DNA of 64,000 bases, taken from contig JAYSZI010000012.1 of NCBI GenBank assembly GCA_043738095.1, forward strand, positions 1 to 64,000, in the 5' to 3' direction. The notes beneath the pieces were generated by a model, which did not search any database, was not told the DNA's origin, and saw only the letters and a program-made list of their open reading frames with translations. Both the position numbers and the translations under genes were made by a program. Each line of letters begins with the position of its first letter. The stretch's first letter is position 1. This DNA comes from Lysobacter_K sp043738095. Its GTDB lineage: Bacteria > Pseudomonadota > Gammaproteobacteria > Xanthomonadales > Xanthomonadaceae. Of this stretch, positions 52,965 through 60,039 are shown piece after piece.

Positions 52965-53474
52965 ATGACCACCAGAGACCCGAACGAAACGAATGACATG
53001 AACCGCGATCCGATCACCGGCGCGCCCGGTGCGCATCCGGTCGGTACCGGCCTGGGCGCCACCGCAGGCGCGATGGCGGGTGCGGCGGTGGGCTCGGTCG
53101 CCGGCCCGGTGGGTACGGTGATTGGCGGCGCGATCGGCGCCATCGCTGGTGGCCTGGGTGGCAAGGCCGCAGGCGAAGCGGTCAATCCAACCGCAGAAGA
53201 CGCCTACTGGCAGCAGAACTACAAGAACGAGCCCTATGTAAACCAGGACTACAGCTACAACGACTACGCACCTGCCTACCGGACCGGGTATGAAAGCCGC
53301 TCCAAGTACGCCGATCGTTCGTTCGACCAGGCCGAAAACGAGCTGCGTAGCGACTACGAGCGCAACAGGGGCGAGTCGCGCTTGGCGTGGGACGAAGCCA
53401 AAGGCGCAACCCGCGCCGCCTGGCACCGTGTCGAGCGCGCAATCCCGGGTGATGCGGACCGCGACGGTCGCTAA
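52965..53474 (+). CDS. Glycine-zipper domain protein
   Basis: A 169-residue protein with ribosome-binding site AGAGGAA. After a polar start comes a glycine-zipper membrane-spanning region (about 27-70; GAMAGAAVGSVAGPVGTVIG and GAIGAIAGGLGGKAAGEAVN). A Tyr/Asn-rich stretch (YKNEPYVNQDYSYNDYAPAY) and a charged helical end follow. No cleavable signal peptide is seen. Similar proteins are stress-related or outer-membrane-associated in proteobacteria, but the function is unknown. A terminator follows 22 bp on. Confidence 0.8.
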   Translation: MTTRDPNETNDMNRDPITGAPGAHPVGTGLGATAGAMAGAAVGSVAGPVGTVIGGAIGAIAGGLGGKAAGEAVNPTAEDAYWQQNYKNEPYVNQDYSYNDYAPAYRTGYESRSKYADRSFDQAENELRSDYERNRGESRLAWDEAKGATRAAWHRVERAIPGDADRDGR

Positions 53475-53496
53475 TACCCGCGTTAGTGAGTGAACC

Positions 53497-53522
53497 GAAA
53501 AGGCCCCGGGTTCGGGGCCTTT
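53497..53522 (+). terminator. Rho-independent terminator after the glycine-zipper gene
   Basis: A stem GGCCCCG / CGGGGCC (53501-53507 with 53512-53518) flanked by A4 and T4. Confidence 0.9.
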
Positions 53523-53654
53523 TCCATGACAGTTTCACCTCGGCTAGCCGGGCCGGCCCCGACAATTCGTTACTGGCCAATCCTCATTGCGCCGCAATTG
53601 CTGCCTGCGTATTTTTGTCGCTGGCCGACATTCCATCCTTGCCCGCGAGTCGCC

Positions 53655-54818
53655 ATGACCGAAATCGTTGCCGTACATACCGACCGCGTCGATCCGACCG
53701 AAGCCGCCCACGATCTGGCACAGCAGATCAACGCTGCGCTGTCGGGTCCGCCCAGCGCCGTCGTGCTGTTTGTGTCGTCCCGCTTTGATTACACGGTCCT
53801 GCTCGAGGCGCTGAATTCGGAGTGCCGGCCGGAAGTGCTGGTAGGTGCCTCCTCCGCCGGCGAATTCACCCATGCCTATAGCGGCGTTGGTACCGCCAGC
53901 GCGCTAGCGTTTCGCTCCCAGGACCTGGTGGTTTCAGCAGGGATTGGTTGCGGCATCAGCCAGGACAGCCGCGCAGCGGCGCGAAGCCTCGTCGATGGCT
54001 TTCAGGGCATGCACGGCACGCGGTACCCCTACCGCGCGGCCTTGGTGATGACCGATGCCCTGGCTGGTCATGCCGAAGATTTTGTCGAGGAAATGACCCG
54101 GCGCACCTCCGGGCGTTACCTGCTGGCGGGCGGCGGTGCGGGTGACGACGCCAATTTTTCCCGCACCCATGTGTTTTTTGGTACGCAGACGTACACCGAT
54201 GCCGCGGTCGCCCTGGAAATCCTGTCCGACAAACCCCTCGGCGTCGGCGTGGGTCACGGCTGGGAACCGGCTGGCAAGGCGCTGCGCGCGACCGAGGTCG
54301 AGGGCATGCGGGTGGTCGGCTTCAATGGCCTGCCCGCGGTAGAGGCGTTCGAGCGCCATGCCGAACTCACTGGCCAGCAGTTCGACCGCAGCAATCCTCT
54401 GCCGTTCTTCCTGCACAACATCCTGGGAGTCGACACCGGCAATGGCTACCGTCTGCGCGTGCCGCTGGCAATCGACGCCGATGGCGGTGTGCGGTGTGCA
54501 GCGGAGATTCCGGAGCAGTCTCGGGTCTTCATCATGAAGACCACGGCCGAATCCGCCGCGATCGCCGCTGCGCGCGCCACCGAAGCTGCAGTCAGTGCAC
54601 TGGGCACGCACAAGCCCGGAGCGGCCGTGTTCTTCGACTGCGTTGCCACCCGAATGCGGCTGGGTGACGGGTTCGGGTTCGAGCTTGAGATGGTCGCGCA
54701 GGCGCTGGACGGTGCACCGTTCGTCGGCTGCAACACCTACGGCCAGATCGCGCGATCAGACAGTCAATTCAGCGGCTTCCATAACTGCACCGCCGTGGTC
54801 CTCGCGCTGCCCGCCTGA
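53655..54818 (+). CDS. FIST N/C domain sensory protein
   Basis: A 387-residue protein with FIST_N in the first half (LVGASSAGEFTHAYSGVGTA near 61, LLAGGGAGDDANFSRTHVFF near 156) and FIST_C in the second (FIMKTTAESAAIAAARATEA near 295, FDCVATRMRLG, and FVGCNTYGQIARSDSQFSGF near the end). FIST domains are thought to bind small ligands such as amino acids and feed chemotaxis or kinase pathways. It has no membrane segment. It is 3 bp before a hybrid histidine kinase gene, its probable partner. The start is the ATG at 53655; the upstream open frame runs through the preceding terminator. Confidence 0.9.
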   Translation: MTEIVAVHTDRVDPTEAAHDLAQQINAALSGPPSAVVLFVSSRFDYTVLLEALNSECRPEVLVGASSAGEFTHAYSGVGTASALAFRSQDLVVSAGIGCGISQDSRAAARSLVDGFQGMHGTRYPYRAALVMTDALAGHAEDFVEEMTRRTSGRYLLAGGGAGDDANFSRTHVFFGTQTYTDAAVALEILSDKPLGVGVGHGWEPAGKALRATEVEGMRVVGFNGLPAVEAFERHAELTGQQFDRSNPLPFFLHNILGVDTGNGYRLRVPLAIDADGGVRCAAEIPEQSRVFIMKTTAESAAIAAARATEAAVSALGTHKPGAAVFFDCVATRMRLGDGFGFELEMVAQALDGAPFVGCNTYGQIARSDSQFSGFHNCTAVVLALPA

Positions 54819-54821
54819 CCG

Positions 54822-56489
54822 ATGCACGCCAAGCTGATCTCGTTGTTGGCGGCACTGGCCGAGCCGGGCGACCGCACTGCAGCTGCTCGCGCCGTGGCGC
54901 AGGCTCTGGGGGCCGAGGATTTGATGGTGTTGATCCAGGACACCGAGGCCGACGTGTATCTGCCAGCGTTGGGCCTGCGCAAAACCCTGCCGGGCGGCGC
55001 CGCGTGGCGCCAGTTGTTGACGATGCTGCGCGGCCCTGGCGTCCACCGTGCGCAGGTACCCGGGTTGCACCATGAGGCGCTAATGCCTGCAGTGGCGTGC
55101 AGCAGCGAAAAATCGTCTGCTGTGCTGCTCGGCGGGCAGGTCAGCGACGAGGACGCCCGGCTGCTTAGCTCCCTGCTCCCGTTGCTGACCACCAACCTGC
55201 GTACCCAGCACGCGCTCGCGGTAGCCGTGGGAGAGCTGTCGGCAGCGCGCCACGAACTCAAGCAATCGGCCTCGCTGATGAAGTCGCTCGACGAGGCGCG
55301 GACCCAGGTCGATCAAACGCTGGTTCAAGTCGACGCGCAGGCGCGCTCGTTGGAACGGGCGCGCGCACGCGCCGAAGAGGCGACGCTGGCCAAGGACCGG
55401 TTCATGGCGATGCTCGGACACGAGCTGCGCAATCCGCTGGCCCCGATCGTGACCGCGCTGGACTTGCTGCGACATCGCGGCTTGTGGTCGCACGAGCACG
55501 ACATCATGCATCGGCAGGTCGGGCACTTGATGCGGCTGGTCAACGACCTGTTGGATATGTCCCGGATCACTGGCGGTAAACTGGTCCTGCAACTGCAATC
55601 GGTCGAACTGGGCGCGGTTGTCGCCCGCGCGTTGGAAATGACCAGCCCCTTGCTTGAACAGCGCCGGCATCACGTGGATGTAGTGCTACCCGAGGGCGAC
55701 CTATGCGTCTCAGGCGATCCGGCACGGCTGGCCCAGGTGTTCTCGAACCTACTGACCAACGCGGCCAAATACAGTGACCCGGGCACCAAGATCACGCTCG
55801 CTGCACGGCGCGACGCAGACATGGCGACGGTGGAGGTCACGGATCAGGGCATCGGCATCGATCCGGACATGCTCGAAGAAGTCTTCGGCTTGTTTGAACA
55901 ACAGGGCCGTGGCCTCGACCGCGCGCAGGGCGGGTTGGGCCTTGGCCTGACGATCGTGCGCACCCTGGTCACCCAACATGGTGGACGGGTCCGCGCCTAC
56001 AGCGACGGACACGGACGCGGCAGCCGCTTCGTGGTGCAGCTGCCACTGCTGCGCATGGACTCCTGCAAGCCTGTTGTAGAGGAAGCCAAGCCCCCGAACA
56101 CGCCGGTCATGCAAGGCAATGTCCTGTTGGTGGACGACAACGCCGACGCCGTCGCCACGCTGGCGATGGCGCTGCGAATGGTCGGTTTCGACGTGCGCAC
56201 GGCCGGTGATGGCGTGACGGCCCTACGCCTGCTCAGCGACTTTCACCCGGACGTGGCCTTGCTGGATATCGGCCTTCCGGTCATGGATGGCTATGAGCTC
56301 GCCCGACGCGTGCGCAAGCGTTACGGCGACGCCAGATTGGTCGCCTTGACCGGGTACGGTCAGCGCAGCGATCGGCTGCGTGCCACGGAATCCGGCTTCG
56401 ACGCCCACTTGGTCAAACCCGTGGATTTCGCCGACGTGCTCAAGACCTTGAGCCACTTGCTGGGTCAGCGAGCCGTCCCAAGTTCGTGA
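54822..56489 (+). CDS. Cytosolic hybrid histidine kinase with C-terminal receiver
   Basis: A 555-residue protein. The N-terminal 130 residues look GAF-like (LGAEDLMVLIQDTEADVYLP), then a coiled coil (about 135-190) leads to HisKA with H200 in FMAMLGHELRNPLAPIVTAL. The HATPase has NLLTNAAKYSDPGTKITLAA and GLGLGLTIVRTLVTQHGGRV. A C-terminal receiver (VLLVDDNADAVATLAMALRM) has D482 in VALLDIGLPVMDG. There are no membrane segments, so signal input probably comes through the FIST protein encoded 3 bp upstream. A downstream HPt or response regulator is not visible. Confidence 0.92.
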   Translation: MHAKLISLLAALAEPGDRTAAARAVAQALGAEDLMVLIQDTEADVYLPALGLRKTLPGGAAWRQLLTMLRGPGVHRAQVPGLHHEALMPAVACSSEKSSAVLLGGQVSDEDARLLSSLLPLLTTNLRTQHALAVAVGELSAARHELKQSASLMKSLDEARTQVDQTLVQVDAQARSLERARARAEEATLAKDRFMAMLGHELRNPLAPIVTALDLLRHRGLWSHEHDIMHRQVGHLMRLVNDLLDMSRITGGKLVLQLQSVELGAVVARALEMTSPLLEQRRHHVDVVLPEGDLCVSGDPARLAQVFSNLLTNAAKYSDPGTKITLAARRDADMATVEVTDQGIGIDPDMLEEVFGLFEQQGRGLDRAQGGLGLGLTIVRTLVTQHGGRVRAYSDGHGRGSRFVVQLPLLRMDSCKPVVEEAKPPNTPVMQGNVLLVDDNADAVATLAMALRMVGFDVRTAGDGVTALRLLSDFHPDVALLDIGLPVMDGYELARRVRKRYGDARLVALTGYGQRSDRLRATESGFDAHLVKPVDFADVLKTLSHLLGQRAVPSS

Positions 56490-56588
56490 GATCTGACAGG
56501 CTGTTGCAGGCCGTCACGGGCGAGAGCGGGGGCGACGCATCGACTCTGGGCCATCGCTTGATCGTGGTCGGGCGCTGCGGGCGACACC

Positions 56589-57467
56589 CTATCGACAGCA
56601 CCCGCCGAGCGCCCCCGCGCCCCTGACCGGCATAAACGGAAAGCGCAGCAGCGCCAGCAGGTCCGACGAAGCGGGATAGCCGCGGCTATCCGCCACGCCG
56701 ACGTGTCGCACCGTCTCCGGGGGGCGGAAGCTGCCGAACAGTTGGTCCCACAGCGGCACCGTGGTACCGAAGTTGCGGGCCTGGTCCAGCACGGTGCTGT
56801 GGTGCAGGCGGTGCAACTCCGCGCTGCCGACGATCCAATTCAGCCACCCGAGGCGCCCGCGCACGTTCGCATGCACGACCATGCCCTGGGTCATGCCGAA
56901 CAGGGCGACGATGAAGATGGCATCGGCAGACAGTCCGAGCATCACCAACGGCGCGACCCGCGCAAACTTGTTGTACAGCCCGTTGACCGGATGGGCATTG
57001 AAGCTGTTCGCCGCATTCACGGCTGCGGGCAGATGGTGGATCACGTGCACGCGCCACAACCAGCCGCCGGTATGGCTCAGGCGATGCAGCAGATAGGCGC
57101 CGAGTTCTGCGATGAAAATGCCGGGGAGCGCCTGGGCGAGCAACGGCGCAGTGCTGGCCCCCGCTGCGGCCAGGATGGCCACGCCCAGCACCAGCACGTC
57201 GGCCAGGCCATCGGCGACCACGTTGAGCGACAGCATCCCTGCATCGCGTTTGAGATCGCGTCGGCTCGGGTGCCAGTCATCGCGGTACGGCGCGATTTTT
57301 TCCGCCCACAGCAGAACGGCGACATTCAGCACCAGCCATAGCAGCAGGCCGGGCACCGCGGGCAGGCCGGCTGCGCGTTGACCAAGCCAGTAAACAGGGA
57401 TCGCCGCCAGCAGACCCAAGTGGACCCAGTGCCACTGTCGCAGGGGACGTAGCAGTCTTGAGCGCAT
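56589..57467 (-). CDS. Sterol desaturase/fatty acid hydroxylase family membrane protein
   Basis: Integral membrane di-iron enzyme of 292 residues. Three histidine boxes are present: HRLSH (128-132), HVIHH (141-145) and HRLHH near 218, in the arrangement LHRLSHTGGWLWRVHVIHHL typical of the family. About four to six hydrophobic helices surround them. Substrates range from sterols to carotenoids and fatty acids. The start is the ATG at 57467 behind AAGGAACG. It is divergent from a Crp-family regulator with a 105-bp shared promoter, so that protein is a likely regulator. Confidence 0.87.
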   Translation of the reverse strand: MRSRLLRPLRQWHWVHLGLLAAIPVYWLGQRAAGLPAVPGLLLWLVLNVAVLLWAEKIAPYRDDWHPSRRDLKRDAGMLSLNVVADGLADVLVLGVAILAAAGASTAPLLAQALPGIFIAELGAYLLHRLSHTGGWLWRVHVIHHLPAAVNAANSFNAHPVNGLYNKFARVAPLVMLGLSADAIFIVALFGMTQGMVVHANVRGRLGWLNWIVGSAELHRLHHSTVLDQARNFGTTVPLWDQLFGSFRPPETVRHVGVADSRGYPASSDLLALLRFPFMPVRGAGALGGCCR

Positions 57468-57572
57468 CGACGCGTTCCTTTCCGTGGTTGGGGGGCGCAG
57501 AATCCCGGCTTTCGCGCTCGTGCGCATTCACCTGGGTTAACACCCGACGCCGCCCCCAGGTCCTACACCCGC

Positions 57573-58172
57573 ATGTCCAAACCCCCACCCGCCGCCCTGC
57601 TTGAGCGCCTGTCCGGCCTCAACGCGCTGGACTTTGCGCCCGGCACCAGCCTGGTCGCGCCCGGCGCGGTGGATGAGTGCGTGTGGTGGATCGAGGCGGG
57701 GCTGGTACGTCTGTATTCGCTCAGCGATGACGGCGTGGCGCGCAATCACGACTTCATCGACGCGGGACACTGGGCATTCGCCACCCTCACCTGGAACGAC
57801 GGCGAATTGTGCTGCAGCGGCGTCGCCCTCGGACTGGAGGCGTTGGAGGCTACGGTGGCGCGCCGCTTGCCGCTGGCGACGCTGCAGCAATGGCGCGCGA
57901 CTTCGCCGGCCATCACGCAATGGGTGGGCGAGGAAATGATGCGGCACGGCTCGCGTCGCATGCAGCGCGAGGCGTCGTTGCTCCAGGCCAGCGCCGAGCA
58001 GCGCTACCGCCTGTTTCTGGCGCAACGTCCCGGGCTGGCGGGCCGGATCGCCCAGCACCATATCGCTGCGTGGCTGGGCATCACGCCGGTTGGCTTGTCG
58101 CGCATCCGGGCACGGATGCGGGCGACCGCCCCCGTCACGGACGATGACAACGCGGCCCCAGACAATCGGTAA
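57573..58172 (+). CDS. Crp/Fnr-family transcriptional regulator
   Basis: A 199-residue regulator. The N-terminal cyclic-nucleotide-binding-like barrel (FAPGTSLVAPGAVDECVWWIEAGLVRLYSL near 20-50) lacks the phosphate-binding cassette of CRP and the cysteine cluster of Fnr, so the effector is unknown. The C-terminal helix-turn-helix is seen as RIAQHHIAAWLGITPVGLSRIRARM near 158-182. It is probably the regulator of the divergent desaturase gene. Confidence 0.82.
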   Translation: MSKPPPAALLERLSGLNALDFAPGTSLVAPGAVDECVWWIEAGLVRLYSLSDDGVARNHDFIDAGHWAFATLTWNDGELCCSGVALGLEALEATVARRLPLATLQQWRATSPAITQWVGEEMMRHGSRRMQREASLLQASAEQRYRLFLAQRPGLAGRIAQHHIAAWLGITPVGLSRIRARMRATAPVTDDDNAAPDNR

Positions 58173-58261
58173 CCACGCCGCGGCAGGCCTCGCGAGCCGC
58201 GCTTCACCGCCAGTAACTCCGCGGGCCAGCACACTGTTTCGCTATCAACGCTCAAGGCTGT

Positions 58262-59413
58262 ATGCGCGACCCTGCAAGCCCCCCGCCCGACCCCGCCCAC
58301 GCCGCGTCCGACCGGCGGATGCTGCGCGTGTTGGCGGCGGTTGGCCCGCGCCAGTCGTGGCGTTCTTTGGCGCCGGAAGAGCGTCGCGCCCTGGTTGAAG
58401 GGCAAGTCGCGGCCACACGCCCGATCATCAGCGGCGTCATCCTGAGCGGGGCGTTGATCCTGGCAATGACCGGGATCTTCGAGGCGCTCGGTGCCGCGCC
58501 GGGTATCGGCTATCCGTGGTGGGTGATCGAACTCGTGGCGGCGGCCATCGCCGGCTGCGCCTTGGCGATCTGGCACATCGACGACTGGCGACCACGCCTG
58601 CTGCTGACCTTGCTGAGCACACTACTGCTCGGAGTTTTCCTATCAATCCCGGTTCCCGGTGAAAGCGGCCAGTTGGCGATCCGCACGGGCCTGTTCCAGT
58701 TACTTCCGATCGCCCTGCTCGCGTTGCTCGCGCGCCCGCTGTCGATCGCCTGCCTGGTCGGCTTGATGGTCGCGCTGGCCTACGTGCGCGTGGCGATGCA
58801 CGGCACCCCGGCCACCGGCGCGGCCTTGTACTGGCTGTACACGGCGACCACGATCGGCTTCGGCTTGCTGTTGGGGCGCTACCTGTCCGACTACGCCGTA
58901 TCGGCGTTTCGCCTGCGGCGAAAGATGCGCAAGCAGGCGATCACCGACGAGCTCACCGGCCTGCTCAATCGCGCCGGCTGGAATCGCGATGCGGCCGACG
59001 CGTATGGGGTTGCCGTGACCCGCGGCCAGCCATTGAGCTTCGCGTTTCTGGATATCGACTTCTTCAAACGGGTCAACGACACGTTTGGGCACGAAGCCGG
59101 CGACCGCGTGTTGCAGATGCTCGGCCTGATCCTCGCCGAGCGTGCCGGATCGAACAGCTTTGCTGCGCGCCTGGGCGGGGAGGAGTTCGTGGTGCTGTTC
59201 GTCGACCACACCCCGGAACATGTCGAAGGCTTCGTCAAGCGCGTGCGCAGCGAGTTCGAACACGCCGCAAGCGAGTTTTCCACGCGCGTGAGCGCGGGCG
59301 TGGCGCACCGTCAATCGGGCGAGACCATGGGCGAGCATCTGCGCCGCGCCGACATCGCGCTGTACGAGGCGAAAGCGGCCGGCCGCGACCGCTTGGTGGT
59401 GAGTCGCATCTAG
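58262..59413 (+). CDS. Membrane-bound GGDEF diguanylate cyclase
   Basis: A 383-residue protein with five to six hydrophobic helices (about 54-215) and a C-terminal GGDEF domain starting at ITDELTGLLNRAGWNRDAA. The active site is GGEEF (305-309), predicted active. The RxxD inhibitory site that normally lies five residues before it is absent (GSNSFAARLGGEEF), so product feedback is not expected, unlike WspR in the same window. No sensory PAS/GAF domain is seen; the membrane helices probably sense the signal. Confidence 0.9.
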   Translation: MRDPASPPPDPAHAASDRRMLRVLAAVGPRQSWRSLAPEERRALVEGQVAATRPIISGVILSGALILAMTGIFEALGAAPGIGYPWWVIELVAAAIAGCALAIWHIDDWRPRLLLTLLSTLLLGVFLSIPVPGESGQLAIRTGLFQLLPIALLALLARPLSIACLVGLMVALAYVRVAMHGTPATGAALYWLYTATTIGFGLLLGRYLSDYAVSAFRLRRKMRKQAITDELTGLLNRAGWNRDAADAYGVAVTRGQPLSFAFLDIDFFKRVNDTFGHEAGDRVLQMLGLILAERAGSNSFAARLGGEEFVVLFVDHTPEHVEGFVKRVRSEFEHAASEFSTRVSAGVAHRQSGETMGEHLRRADIALYEAKAAGRDRLVVSRI

Positions 59414-59534
59414 CGGGCTGTCGAAAAACCCACGATCCGTTTTGCACGTCTGCGATAGCCCCGTAAGCAGGCCACCATCGGAGTGCGGACGAATCCCCGC
59501 AGGGAACCCGCCGCCGAACCGGTTGCACCGGCGC

Positions 59535-59750
59535 CTAAGCCGCCAGCCGGTGCTCGTAATACGGCCGCTCGCGGTCGGCGAGGATCGCGTACTGCGCGGC
59601 GAGGTTCGCCGGATCGGGGTTCAACCACGCGTCGATGTGCTCGCCCTGCCGCTGCCAGTACAGCCGCACGAAGTCGTCAATGCCGATGTCGGCGCCGTAA
59701 AGCTTGGTGTACTTGCGGTAGTCCTGCTGGATTTGCGCCGAGTAACACAT
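59535..59750 (-). CDS. Truncated SRAP (YedK/HMCES-like) abasic-site protein remnant
   Basis: Only 71 residues, starting MCYSAQIQQDYRKYTKLYGA. This matches the N-terminus of SRAP-family proteins, in which Cys2 after Met1 removal crosslinks abasic sites in single-stranded DNA. The next part (IGIDDFVRLYWQRQGEHIDAW) is also family-like. Family members are about 200 residues or more and need later Asn, Glu and His residues that are missing here. It is either a decayed gene or a mini-protein of unknown role. It sits between a GGDEF gene and a restriction system. Confidence 0.7.
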   Translation of the reverse strand: MCYSAQIQQDYRKYTKLYGADIGIDDFVRLYWQRQGEHIDAWLNPDPANLAAQYAILADRERPYYEHRLAA

Positions 59751-60039
59751 GGGCTGCGATCCGGGGCTGGGAGGGGTTGGATTTTAGCGCCGGGTGCACG
59801 GGACACGATCGCCGCGGCTGGGCACCCAGCAAAACAGTGGACGCTCTATGCGAAGCCGCCTTGCTGTCGCCGCATTCGCGATGGAACGCAACTCGCGACG
59901 GGCAATCCGGTGCCCACAAAGGTACATCACCAAAACGGGACCTTTCCCCTGCGGGCAACTCGCTTCCGCGGCTACACTCGGCTCCCGGCCTAGACCGTCC
60001 GCAAACAGCACGAACACTCGACAGGGGAGCAGTTCGCAG

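Noticed and set aside
59414..59440. GGGCTGTCGAAAAACCC downstream of the GGDEF gene, resembling an insertion-sequence end
   Set aside because: No transposase, no second inverted end and no target duplication nearby; similarity is only to a general IS-like terminal pattern.
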